A stretch of DNA of 64,000 nucleotides, from assembly GCA_964564015.1 (NCBI GenBank), contig CAZLZR010000005.1:1-64000 (forward strand), in the 5' to 3' direction. The notes beneath the pieces are model-generated. The model made no database searches, was not told the origin of the DNA, and saw nothing but the letters and a program-made list of their open reading frames with translations. This stretch comes from Acetivibrio sp964564015 (lineage in GTDB: Bacteria; Bacillota; Clostridia; Acetivibrionales; Acetivibrionaceae). A program made the translations under genes and the position numbers. Below are positions 37,666 through 46,327 of the stretch, piece after piece. Positions within the stretch are counted from its first letter, which is position 1, and the number at the start of each line of letters is the position of its first letter.

Positions 37666-38849
37666 TTTATACTTCCCAGCCCATGTATTATTTTGACCAC
37701 TTTATCAACACTCTCTTCTTTAAGATTTGCTCCGGCAATAAGCCTAACTCTTCCTTCATTCACAGGTACCGACGGTTCAATAAACGGAGTTGTCAGCACT
37801 TGGCAATCAAAGAATTTTTTTGCGAGAAGTATGGTATTTTCAGCTTCCCCGGTAATAATTGAAATTATCGGCGCTCTACTATCAGTCAGTTCAACCCCCG
37901 ACTTTTTAAGAGCATTGCTTATTAATTCTTTATACTTTAAGATCCTAGAATTTCTCTCTCCAAACTCTTCTTGAATAATTTCAAGCACCTTGTAAATACC
38001 TCCAAGCACCGGTGGAGGAAGTGCGGTTGAGTATACAAGGTGGGCACAGTAATATTTTAAGTATTCAATTATTCTTTTTTTGCCTCCGATTACACCGCCA
38101 GTGTTTGCCAGTGCCTTTCCCAAGGAGGCAGTATAGATACCGTCAAAATCCTTTATCCCACACTCTTCCAAAATTCCTCGCCCTGTTTTTCCAATGACAC
38201 CAATACCATGGGAATCATCAATAACAGGGATAGCATTATACTTAGCTGCAAGTGTTGTTATCTCTTTTAAAGGTGCAATACTGCCCTCGGTGGAAAACAC
38301 CGATTCGGTGACAATAAAAATCTGTCTGTATTGTGCACATCGGGTCAGTATATGCTCAAGGTGTTCAATATTATTATGCAGAAACGGCCTTACCTTACAG
38401 CCTGCCGCTTTTATTCCCTGTATCAGTGATGAATGGGCATAGTGGTCGACAAGAATAATATCTTCTTTACCTGCTATTGCACAAAATAGACCATTATTTG
38501 CCTGATAACATGATGGCAAAATAATAGTAGCTTCCAAACCCAAAAAATCCGACAGTTTTTCTTCCAGCTTATAATACAGTTCCATATATCCTGTAGCAAC
38601 AGGGGTGCCGCAAAGCGATACACCATATTTCTCGATTGCCTCAATTGCTCCCTTTTTTACCCTTTCATCAGCAGCCAGTCCTAAGTAATTGTTTGAGGCC
38701 AAATTGATAAACTCTTTATCTTCAATAACAATTGGGTCTGTCAATCCTGACTGAATCCGGCTGTAGTAAGGGTTAAATCCTGTATTATGTACAATGCTTT
38801 TGTCTACCTTTAACCTACTATTAAAATCCTTTGAATACATATTATTCAC
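37662..38849 (-). CDS. Alpha-oxoamine synthase (SPT/KBL/BioF family)
   Basis: This PLP enzyme (395 residues) condenses an acyl thioester with an amino acid and releases CO2. It shows LASNNYLGLAADERV, the stacking-histidine region VDHYAHSS (His139), DDSHGIGVIG (Asp211, His214) and the PLP lysine in ASLGKALANTGG (Lys245). BioF, 2-amino-3-ketobutyrate ligase and serine palmitoyltransferase share this fold. Overlap of 8 bases with a dedicated ACP argues for an acyl-ACP donor, as in bacterial Spt and PigH/RedN-type enzymes. No biotin genes are near, so BioF is unlikely. Confidence 0.82.
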   Translation of the reverse strand: MNNMYSKDFNSRLKVDKSIVHNTGFNPYYSRIQSGLTDPIVIEDKEFINLASNNYLGLAADERVKKGAIEAIEKYGVSLCGTPVATGYMELYYKLEEKLSDFLGLEATIILPSCYQANNGLFCAIAGKEDIILVDHYAHSSLIQGIKAAGCKVRPFLHNNIEHLEHILTRCAQYRQIFIVTESVFSTEGSIAPLKEITTLAAKYNAIPVIDDSHGIGVIGKTGRGILEECGIKDFDGIYTASLGKALANTGGVIGGKKRIIEYLKYYCAHLVYSTALPPPVLGGIYKVLEIIQEEFGERNSRILKYKELISNALKKSGVELTDSRAPIISIITGEAENTILLAKKFFDCQVLTTPFIEPSVPVNEGRVRLIAGANLKEESVDKVVKIIHGLGSIK

Positions 38850-39087
38850 CTGCTATCTGCGGATATTTCAACTTCAATTTATCCACAATATCTCTTACTT
38901 TTTGGATTCCGGCAAAATCCACCTCGTCAATTTCAATTGAAAACTCATCTTCTATCGCTGCAATTATCATTACTTTATTAAAGGAGTCCACTCCAAGGTC
39001 TTCCACAAGCAGACTTTCCATGTTTACCTCACATTTTTTCTCGAGATTGTTTTTTACCGTTTCAATTATTCTTTTTTCAAAATCCAT
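38842..39087 (-). CDS. Acyl carrier protein
   Basis: This is a free-standing carrier protein of 81 residues with the phosphopantetheine serine Ser35 in LGVDSFNKV, followed by the acidic helix IEDEFSIEIDEVDF. The longest frame begins at 39180, but GGGGGA 8 bases before the ATG at 39087 and the family length both support the shorter form. It overlaps the oxoamine synthase gene, which likely uses it. Phe after the serine, in place of the usual Leu, marks it as a specialised carrier. Confidence 0.85.
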   Translation of the reverse strand: MDFEKRIIETVKNNLEKKCEVNMESLLVEDLGVDSFNKVMIIAAIEDEFSIEIDEVDFAGIQKVRDIVDKLKLKYPQIAGE

Positions 39088-39242
39088 CTTCAAGTTCCCC
39101 CTATAACTTTCCATTCGTTCTTTCCTAAATATATATCGTAATATCATGGCAAAAGCTGTAATCAAATTAGTAACTAGCAACTTAATTTTTGTACAGAATA
39201 TATGGCCTCCTTGCTGCTAAATCAATGTACTATCGCAACTTA

Positions 39243-40445
39243 TCATCCATTGATTTTATAGCAATGCGTTGCTTGATTTGAATCGCACATTACCGAGCAT
39301 ACATTACAATTCATACATTTCGAGATGTACTTTATATTATCATGAACTTTCTGCGCAAAATCATGTTCACACACAAAAGGTCTGCACATGCTCACAAAAT
39401 CAATTTCTTCCCCCTCAATAAGATAACTTATTTCCTCGCCTGTTCTGATTCCACCTACACAAATAACCGGAATACTAGTGTTTTGTTTTGCAAGTCTGGC
39501 ATACTCTAAGTTGTACATAGGTGTAAAAGCTTTGATTTTACACTTTAAAACAGGATATACAAAGCTTTTCCACAGCTTTTTTTTAAAGCTGTTGTCCACT
39601 TTGTACACCGGATTTACATGAAGTATCGTATCGACAGGAATCTCTCCCCTGAAAATATTTAGTGCATAGTCCATAGTCCCATAGCTTATTTCTATTGCAT
39701 CCACATTACTTCTGTCCAAAAAACGTATGAGGTTTATAAACTGATTTGTTTTGAATTTTCTTATATAATCGTCACTTCCGCTTATCTTAACCATTATGGC
39801 AAAGTCCGTTCCACACTTTTTGCGTATACCATCAATCACAAGTTCAAGGAATTTTGTACCGATACCGGTATTTCTGTCAATCCCAAACATGTCTTTTCTT
39901 GTATTTATAACAGGTAAAACAAGTTGGTGTATCAGGTAGCCATGAGCCGCATGGAGCTGTACTCCGTCAAACCCCGCCTCTTTGGCAAAGTGTGAAGCTT
40001 GAACAAATTTATCAACAAGCTCCAATAACTGTTCTGTAGTGAACACCTCAGGGGTCTCACCAAAGTAAAACGATTTTTTGCCGGATATTCCTACTACTTT
40101 ATACTTTGTTTTCTCCGACATTGTCTGACGTCCGGTATGCGCCAACTGCATAAATATACTTGAGCCATTTTCATGTACTTCATCAGTAATCTCTTTATAT
40201 TTAAGAATTTTATCCTTGCTCTCCATCCCGGCCTGACCCGGATGCATGGCTTTTCCATCATGGGATATATAAGAAAATCCTGTAATTATCCCCCCAACCA
40301 TACTTTTTGCAAGCTTTGAATACATTTCGTAATAGGCAGGTTCAGGGTTCCCATTCTCATCACACATTCCTTCAAAGGTTGCAGATCTGATAATTCTGTT
40401 TTTTAGCACTACGCTCCCTATCCTGGCTTCCTCAAAAGCTTTCAT
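39243..40445 (-). CDS. Old-yellow-enzyme-family NADH:flavin oxidoreductase with Cys cluster
   Basis: This is an OYE-type FMN oxidoreductase of 400 residues: TIM-barrel landmarks RIIRSATFEGM, IFMQLAHTGRQT, GFDGVQLHAAHGYLIHQ and SIPVICVGGIRTGEE. At the C-terminus it carries Cys377-x2-Cys380-x2-Cys383-x3-Cys387 (CMNCNVCSVMC), a 4Fe-4S motif as in 2,4-dienoyl-CoA reductase, but it lacks that family's C-terminal FAD/NAD domain. A role in reducing an activated double bond on the cluster's product is inferred. GAGGTGAT precedes the start. Confidence 0.8.
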   Translation of the reverse strand: MKAFEEARIGSVVLKNRIIRSATFEGMCDENGNPEPAYYEMYSKLAKSMVGGIITGFSYISHDGKAMHPGQAGMESKDKILKYKEITDEVHENGSSIFMQLAHTGRQTMSEKTKYKVVGISGKKSFYFGETPEVFTTEQLLELVDKFVQASHFAKEAGFDGVQLHAAHGYLIHQLVLPVINTRKDMFGIDRNTGIGTKFLELVIDGIRKKCGTDFAIMVKISGSDDYIRKFKTNQFINLIRFLDRSNVDAIEISYGTMDYALNIFRGEIPVDTILHVNPVYKVDNSFKKKLWKSFVYPVLKCKIKAFTPMYNLEYARLAKQNTSIPVICVGGIRTGEEISYLIEGEEIDFVSMCRPFVCEHDFAQKVHDNIKYISKCMNCNVCSVMCDSNQATHCYKING

Positions 40446-40491
40446 CCACTGATCACCTCTATACTTTTTTCAAAAAAGGTTGTTTTTTCGC

Positions 40492-41469
40492 TTATGTTCT
40501 ACTATTGGCATGTAAATCAAAAAGAAATCCTATAAAAATGTAAGTCAATATAAAAAGCTTCTGAGCCAAACCAGCATCAAAAAAAGCTATAAGTGCGGCC
40601 TGACCGCAGGCACATGCACGAAAATTCACTGTTAAAGAGTAATAGGTTTTATCGCCCTGTGGATACCTGTAATATAAATATCCTGTCCATAGCTGGAGAA
40701 AAAACGTAATTAATGCTAAAAAGACGAATGTATCATTCATTTCTATTTTTATAAGTCCGGTTAAGGATATTACTAATAATGATAATGCAGGTATAAATGC
40801 TGAAAGTAACGCAATTTTTTTCGACGTATTTAACCCATATTTTACAACTAGAGTTTTTTTCCCTACTGCCTTATCTCCCACATAGTCTTTAAAGTAGGTG
40901 TAAAACGTCATCAAGCCATTCAAAACAGCCACTAAAACGAATATTGCACAAAAATCCCTAGTGATATATGGAGCTTCTAAAGACCCTGATGCGAAAAAGC
41001 CTACAGCAGTAGACATTGCTATCATTATTCCGAAAACGATATTTCCAAAGATACCATAACCTTTAGCGTATTCATAGAGTATATTCAGAATCACACCTGC
41101 TACTGCAGGAATAATTGCAACAGGCTCCAGGTATATACAAATAACCGCCAATGAAGCCAACAATAGTACACCGGATACCATTACGGCTCTCTTAGCATTC
41201 AGTTCTCCTGTTACCATTGGTCTTTCAGGTGCATTAATCCGGTCTTCTTTGAGACCAAGAAAATCATTTATTATCTGATTTATACCCCAACTAAGGAAAA
41301 GCAATGTTAAAATGATAAACTTCTTTGAATACGACGGAACTTCCATTATTGTTTTATTACCAACAGCCAAATACTAATAAAACACAATTCCAAGCCAACC
41401 TGAAATTCCTGTGATGAATGCGTAATAAAGCCGCATTGATTTTACATATGCCCTGATAAATCCCCACAT
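40492..41469 (-). pseudogene. UbiA-family prenyltransferase with in-frame amber codon
   Basis: The main frame from a TTG at 41370 gives an integral membrane prenyltransferase (292 residues). Its first Asp motif is NDFLGLKEDRINAPERP; the middle Asp of NDxxDxxxD is Gly. The second is KDYVGDKAVGKKTL. This resembles the digeranylgeranylglyceryl-phosphate synthase type (DRINxPxRPxxxG). The frame continues upstream through a TAG (41374-41376) into 32 more codons encoding AYVKSMRLYYAFITGISGW, the family's normal first helix, starting from an ATG at 41469 with GGGAG upstream. The TAG therefore interrupts the normal gene. It may be a mutation, a sequence error or read through. Confidence 0.65.
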
Positions 41470-41660
41470 AACTGCATAATCTCCCTGACTACCAAACTTT
41501 AATTTAATTATACCCGCTTAACTTGTAATAGTATAGATAACTAAGGTCATATCATACATTTACCCATATGACTAAAGTCATGTTAGCATCAAAAACATAA
41601 ATTGTGTAAAATTGACAATCGGTCTCTATTTCAGTTTCCTAATTTACTCTTTTGCATACA

Positions 41661-41698
41661 AAAAAGGCAGTATATTGTCAATTCCCAACATACTGCCT
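41661..41698 (-). terminator. Terminator of the NHL-repeat protein gene
   Basis: On the minus strand a 9-base perfect stem (AGGCAGTAT and complement, at 41665-41673 and 41690-41698) is followed by six T residues. It ends the NHL/amidase unit. The stretch 41470-41660 shows nothing else recognisable and must hold the promoter of the prenyltransferase-led operon. Confidence 0.8.
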
Positions 41699-41738
41699 CA
41701 GCTCGCGTTTTATATTACATATAAATTGTAATTACACC

Positions 41739-42899
41739 TTAATCAAATTTATATTTATATATCTTATAACTTTCCGAATTCATTTGAAGTTGATAAATCG
41801 AACCGTCACTACCTAATTTTATATCTAATCCATAAGAATAACCTGTTGCTATACCCAAACTTCCGTCACGGTTTTCCATTTGCATTGTCTCGGATTTGTC
41901 TGTTTTAGGGTCAACTCTCATTACATACATTTTTTGATGTTTCCAAATAGGAATTTCTTCTGAAGGGCTATTTGGCTCTTCTATCAAGTAAAAATATACC
42001 ATCCCCTTCTTATCTACACCCAGAAGACTAATCCCTCTGTACATTTCAGGAGATTCCTCAACAGAATCAACATTTACAATACCCTGTACTGATTTCGTAT
42101 TTTTATCCTTAATTGTTACCTGAAAATTTTTATGCCCAATATCAGAAATATCCACAATATTTCCGTTTACGTCTTCATATTGATATAGTCCCATATTAAT
42201 GTAATTAGCTAGACTTGTATCAAAATATGCAACTCCACTCTTATTAAACTTTCTGACTCTTGTGGCATTTTGACTGTCAATATTGTCCTCAACCATTAAA
42301 TTTCCACTGCTAAGATACTTAATTGAAAGCGGTCTTTCAAAAGAAACATTTTCAAAGGCTTTCTCAACTTTCTTTGACTTTCCGATTTTTACAACCTCAT
42401 TTGCATTGGTAACAACTCCATAAATATTGCCTTCATCATCAACTGATATATCATTCATAACAAAATATGATTGGTTTATACTTTCTTCAAAAGGTATTAC
42501 TTCCTTCAATTTGTTTTTACTAAAAACCTTAATCTTGTGGTTAATTGAGTCTGCAACATAAATATCTCCGTTTTTGTGTACTGCAAAACTTGATGGTGTC
42601 CCCCATCTGACATCTAAATTAGGTGATTCCTGATATTTTGAGAGTATAAACTGCTCATCTTTATCGCCCCATGCCACATCCAAAACGACTTCCTTTTCAA
42701 GGGAGTTCTTTGAAAGATCCTTGGTCAACTGTTTTGTATTTAGTTTATGCGGCTTCTTAGTCTTGGCAACCTCAAGATCTACCTCTTGCTTTGACGATTC
42801 ATTGAAGATTATTGTCTTGTTCTTTGCAGTAAAAACTGCCGTAGATGCAAGTGCCGTAACCAAAATAACACAGCCTGTTAGAATTATTTTCTTTTTCAT
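41739..42899 (-). CDS. Secreted NHL-repeat-like beta-propeller protein
   Basis: This is an exported protein of 386 residues with a signal peptide or membrane anchor at about 4-26 and a low-complexity Lys/Thr linker. Repeats of the NHL type follow: RWGTPSSFAVHKNGDIYVADSINHKIKVF, DISVDDEGNIYGVV, KLGSDGSIYQL. Such propellers bind proteins or carbohydrates outside the cell. The lysine-rich linker may cross the wall. It lies 20 bases after the amidase-domain gene and shares its terminator. No function beyond binding can be read. Confidence 0.72.
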   Translation of the reverse strand: MKKKIILTGCVILVTALASTAVFTAKNKTIIFNESSKQEVDLEVAKTKKPHKLNTKQLTKDLSKNSLEKEVVLDVAWGDKDEQFILSKYQESPNLDVRWGTPSSFAVHKNGDIYVADSINHKIKVFSKNKLKEVIPFEESINQSYFVMNDISVDDEGNIYGVVTNANEVVKIGKSKKVEKAFENVSFERPLSIKYLSSGNLMVEDNIDSQNATRVRKFNKSGVAYFDTSLANYINMGLYQYEDVNGNIVDISDIGHKNFQVTIKDKNTKSVQGIVNVDSVEESPEMYRGISLLGVDKKGMVYFYLIEEPNSPSEEIPIWKHQKMYVMRVDPKTDKSETMQMENRDGSLGIATGYSYGLDIKLGSDGSIYQLQMNSESYKIYKYKFD

Positions 42900-42919
42900 A
42901 TTGACTCTCCTCTCAATTT

Positions 42920-44017
42920 TTACTGCTTTAGTCTAGCTATTGTAAGTGTTGTACCCTGATATCTTGAAAAAGTACTTTCTTTTACATACCTTCCACCATT
43001 AACTAATAAATCCCCAGCTGCCTCAATAATCTTACAAGCAAACCTATTCGTAGTATCTATTTTGGCGAACATAACTATATGCGTCGACCAATATGCAATA
43101 TCTCCAACTTCAAGAGTAGAATAATCGGTTATTATATTTGAGTAAGTGCCAAAACCACTTGCTGGTACCTGGTTTCCGCTCAACCCATCATATTGATCTA
43201 AGGGCTTCACGCGGGCTATATAATATCTTGTTCCAGCGGCTTGTGCACACCTTTGAGTAAAACCTGAACAATCTATACCACACCAACTTGTTCCACTTGA
43301 TTCACCATCAAATCTTCCAGGTTTCGGCCAACCATAATCGTTCCAGTTATCAAAAGGTGTTGAAGCATTATTCTTTGCACTTAAAATATCACTTGCATAA
43401 TGTTGCAAGCTATCCTTTGAGCCATAACCATAAGCTACCCCTTTTGAAATCTTTGTTCCTCCGGTACCTTGACGATCATAAAACTCAGTTGTATTAAAAT
43501 CTCTAAATTTCTCTGCTTCATTCAGCATTGCCGCATCTCCATGCGCTACTAACAATTTATATTGCTGGCTGCTATTATATGAACCATTATATCCCATTAT
43601 CTTAAAATAATAATATCCTGTACTTGAAAAATTAAAATATACCCTTTCAGTCTGGAATGCAGAATTTGTTGAAGACGCAATTGTATTACCGGAACTATTC
43701 ATAATATACAAATCATAGTCTGCAGGCAAGTCACCATACCCATAATTATTTGTGTTATTGTTTGTCAATGTAGCTGAATATAGCCCTGTATGTGTAATAT
43801 TTACCTTAAAATAATCAACATCAGAACTTGTTGATATATAAGATGCTACAGATGTAGTATTCAAATCTAGAGGCAATGTTGTTGCAGTACCAAATGTATT
43901 GTTGGGTTCAAAACTATCTGCGGCAAATATGTAATTTGGACAACTCACCGTATACAAAATTAATATATAAGCAAGAATTACTATTCTCTTAAAAATTGGT
44001 CTTTTACTTGAAATCAA
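42920..44017 (-). CDS. Secreted amidase-domain protein with PPC domain
   Basis: The product is exported (signal peptide ending near YIFAA) with a pre-peptidase C-terminal (PPC) domain (FEPNNTFGTATTLP, DVDYFKVNI, GYYYFKIMGY) followed by an Amidase_6/NlpC-P60-like domain. The latter has a putative catalytic Cys in CGIDCSGFTQRC and His in YWSTHIVMF. The longest frame starts 29 codons upstream, but AGGAGAGA sits 7 bases before a TTG at 44017 that begins a proper signal peptide, so TTG is preferred (365 residues). It may trim peptides in the wall. Upstream lies a 303-base gap with a run of 15 A. Confidence 0.72.
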   Translation of the reverse strand: MISSKRPIFKRIVILAYILILYTVSCPNYIFAADSFEPNNTFGTATTLPLDLNTTSVASYISTSSDVDYFKVNITHTGLYSATLTNNNTNNYGYGDLPADYDLYIMNSSGNTIASSTNSAFQTERVYFNFSSTGYYYFKIMGYNGSYNSSQQYKLLVAHGDAAMLNEAEKFRDFNTTEFYDRQGTGGTKISKGVAYGYGSKDSLQHYASDILSAKNNASTPFDNWNDYGWPKPGRFDGESSGTSWCGIDCSGFTQRCAQAAGTRYYIARVKPLDQYDGLSGNQVPASGFGTYSNIITDYSTLEVGDIAYWSTHIVMFAKIDTTNRFACKIIEAAGDLLVNGGRYVKESTFSRYQGTTLTIARLKQ

Positions 44018-44104
44018 ATTTATCTCTCCTTTGTATAATAGAATGTTGTTATTATTGCAAATAAATTTTGTGGAATAAATAGTTGCGCAACAAATATTTC
44101 CCAA

Positions 44105-44407
44105 ATTTATTCTATCATTACAAATCAGCTAACAAAATCTCCAAATATTGAAAAAAAAAAAAAAATTACCTCATTAGAACTTCATATTAGTCACTTTTTG
44201 TCTTTATTACTTAATATTGCTTTTACTTATTAACAAAATTTGATCACTTATATTCACATAGTATTTGTTCACTTTTAGAATTCCAGGCTTTGTTGAAGAA
44301 AATAAATTTAGCATTACAGAACAAATAAAACTAAAACTTTTGTTCCAATTCAGAAACAACAGGCATATAAATAGTAATAACAAATACTGACTGCTAGGAG
44401 GTTAAAC
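44105..44407. other. Intergenic region between amidase and spore-coat genes
   Basis: These bases lie between divergent genes. They hold a run of 15 A (44151-44165) and a strong GGAGG site before the next gene (44396-44401). A CATATAAA-like string (44364-44371) recalls a sporulation sigma-E -10 box, but no matching -35 is clear. I see no RNA gene. Confidence 0.3.
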
Positions 44408-45403
44408 ATGTCCAATTTTAACCAAAACTCCCTGAGTACTTTTGACGAAGTACGAACCAGCAGGGGAAATCATGAATTATCAGAATATTTTCTAAAATTG
44501 GTTAGAAGCGATGCCAAGAAAGCTATCAGATTAATTAACGAAGACCTTCTTAGCTTCCCATCGCTATTTTTGCTTAAATCCCAAATTAACAGAACTCCTA
44601 TAAGCAGATATTTAAATAAACGGAATAAAAATGCACTGATGCTTGCCGATGCAATAACTTCTAAAAACTTTTGGCGTTTTAGCAATGTTTCACGCATTAT
44701 TGGTTCCGATACACCATCAATACTTAAATGGATGCTTGTAACAGGCAAGGACGAAAGTGGATTAAAAAGCCATTATGATGAAATTCTCGATTCATGCGCA
44801 TTAATACTTGTAAAAGAATATAAAGACAACTCAATACTACCTGTAATCAAGGAAATTATATATGACCGCAATAGAAAAGGACTGTTTGATCACGACATGA
44901 TCTGGGCTTTTTTTGAATCACGTGATCCAAATTGCATAATGATGCTGGCAGAGGGTTTGAATTCACCCGACACAATAGATATTGAGATATCAAAAAAACT
45001 GTTGCGATTTATACCGGGTATAAATAACAACAACTCGCCGGAAAATATGCAGTACTTAAATATTCTCTATTGGTTCAGGGATAACTATCCATTTTTGTAT
45101 TACACCGGCGAGAGTTTCCAACAAAAGCCCGATCCCTCACCTTTTGAGGTTTCCTTACCTGCTAAATACTTATACAAAAAGGTGTCTATTGATAATAGCA
45201 GAATAGAAAACAACTTAACCCCGGAAGAACTGAAGGCTATTAATCAATTTAATAGTATAGATGAAAAAAGTCAACTACTACTGGCTAATTACTCATTTAT
45301 TTTGCATAGTAGGAACACCTATGTATGGTATAACTGGATTCACTATCCTATAAGTGAACAATTAAAAATAGCTGGTGCCAGATTAGGAGGTACGCCATGC
45401 TGA
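44408..45403 (+). CDS. Unknown protein upstream of spore-coat transglutaminase
   Basis: I do not recognise a family. The product is 331 residues, largely alpha-helical, with no signal peptide or membrane span. It shows a repeated helix-pair look (SDAKKAIRLINEDLLSFPS, DAITSKNFWRFSNVSRII, HEAT-like), and a Trp/Tyr-rich tail (TYVWYNWIHYP). AGGAGG lies 6 bases before the ATG. It overlaps the tgl gene by 7 bases, and the tgl ribosome site is inside its last codons, so the two are coupled; a role in spore coat assembly, perhaps as a crosslinking substrate or chaperone, is inferred. Confidence 0.65.
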   Translation: MSNFNQNSLSTFDEVRTSRGNHELSEYFLKLVRSDAKKAIRLINEDLLSFPSLFLLKSQINRTPISRYLNKRNKNALMLADAITSKNFWRFSNVSRIIGSDTPSILKWMLVTGKDESGLKSHYDEILDSCALILVKEYKDNSILPVIKEIIYDRNRKGLFDHDMIWAFFESRDPNCIMMLAEGLNSPDTIDIEISKKLLRFIPGINNNNSPENMQYLNILYWFRDNYPFLYYTGESFQQKPDPSPFEVSLPAKYLYKKVSIDNSRIENNLTPEELKAINQFNSIDEKSQLLLANYSFILHSRNTYVWYNWIHYPISEQLKIAGARLGGTPC

Positions 45404-46167
45404 TAATATCAGATAAAATTGTAGACCCCCAAACTTTCACAGCAGATTTTAATAATGATGAAATAAAGATTAATATCCTGAACACCATGCATACCAGCAC
45501 TACCACTTACAGATACTCATCCAATGAAGAATTTTTATTTATACTTGATATGAGAAAAAATATTATAAACGCTTCCAAAATGTTGTATAGAAGCCGACTC
45601 CGTTTTAGAACGTTCAATGAATCCATATGCAATGAGCATTTCTGGGAAAAAACCGGAGAAGGCGGATTTCTGCTAAGAGCAAATGTGGAACCTGATGAAG
45701 CCATTAATGACATTTATGGCAATGGACAAATTTATGGAACTGAATGTGCCACAGCTATTGTCATCCTTTACTATAAAGCTGCTCTGGACACTTTTGGCAA
45801 TAGTCTTTTTAACCGCTTTTTCACCGAAATTTACCTGATGGACTGGCAAAACCTCCATGGAAACCTCACTATAGCCAGTTATAGAAACCCGAACGATTAT
45901 TTCCCAGGAGACTGCAGATACTTTAAGAACCCCGACGTTGATCCTCTAACGCCCGAGTGGCAGGGTGAAAATGCAATCGATTTGGGAAATGGTTATTACT
46001 ATGGTCACGGAATTGGTATAACAAATGCAGGCAATATAATTCGTACCCTGAATGCTCACAGAAAAGAAGGATCAGATGTTTCTGCATATCTGCTTGATTC
46101 GGTCACGCTACCTGATTTCAAGCATCTGTTTGGTTTATATATTAGTGGGCAACAGCCTACATCATAG
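45397..46167 (+). CDS. tgl: Spore coat protein-glutamine gamma-glutamyltransferase
   Basis: This 256-residue protein aligns along its whole length with Bacillus subtilis Tgl (245 residues), which crosslinks coat proteins with epsilon-(gamma-glutamyl)lysine bonds. The catalytic Cys117 (YGTECATAIVILYY), Glu191 (GENAIDL) and His204 (YYGHGIGI) match Tgl Cys116, Glu187 and His200. DWQNLHG and GDCRYFKNPDVDPLTPEW are also conserved. GGAGGT precedes the ATG inside the upstream gene. Presence indicates an endospore former. Expression late in sporulation is expected; no promoter is clear. Confidence 0.9.
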   Translation: MLIISDKIVDPQTFTADFNNDEIKINILNTMHTSTTTYRYSSNEEFLFILDMRKNIINASKMLYRSRLRFRTFNESICNEHFWEKTGEGGFLLRANVEPDEAINDIYGNGQIYGTECATAIVILYYKAALDTFGNSLFNRFFTEIYLMDWQNLHGNLTIASYRNPNDYFPGDCRYFKNPDVDPLTPEWQGENAIDLGNGYYYGHGIGITNAGNIIRTLNAHRKEGSDVSAYLLDSVTLPDFKHLFGLYISGQQPTS

Positions 46168-46234
46168 TAAAGACGTTCAGAATATACTATCAAAAATTAC
46201 AAAACACATACTAAAGCTAAAATCAAAGTGGTAG

Positions 46235-46295
46235 GTTCCACTGCGGCAAACAGTGGAACAATATCTTTGAAAAAGTTTATAAAACAAACTTTTTC
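46235..46295. other. Tandem hairpins after tgl
   Basis: Two perfect stems follow each other: GTTCCACTG with its complement (46235-46259, 7-base loop) and GAAAAAGTTT with its complement (46269-46295). The first lacks a T-run, so simple termination of the tgl unit is uncertain. They lie 68 bases after tgl and 33 before the next open frame. Confidence 0.5.
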
Positions 46296-46327
46296 GGAGA
46301 ATTGTATATATACACCCTTAAAATTCC

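Noticed and set aside
41374..41376. Pyrrolysine insertion at the amber codon
   Set aside because: Position is between a helix and loop with no known need for pyrrolysine; a mutation or error is simpler. No pyl genes are seen in the window, which does not exclude them elsewhere.
31957..41469. Closthioamide or biotin biosynthesis
   Set aside because: Neither the thiotemplated amide-forming set of closthioamide nor other bio genes are present; only the oxoamine synthase and ACP recall them.
44151..44165. Run of 15 A as a phase-variable tract
   Set aside because: It lies in the intergenic gap and not within a coding region or a clear promoter spacer.
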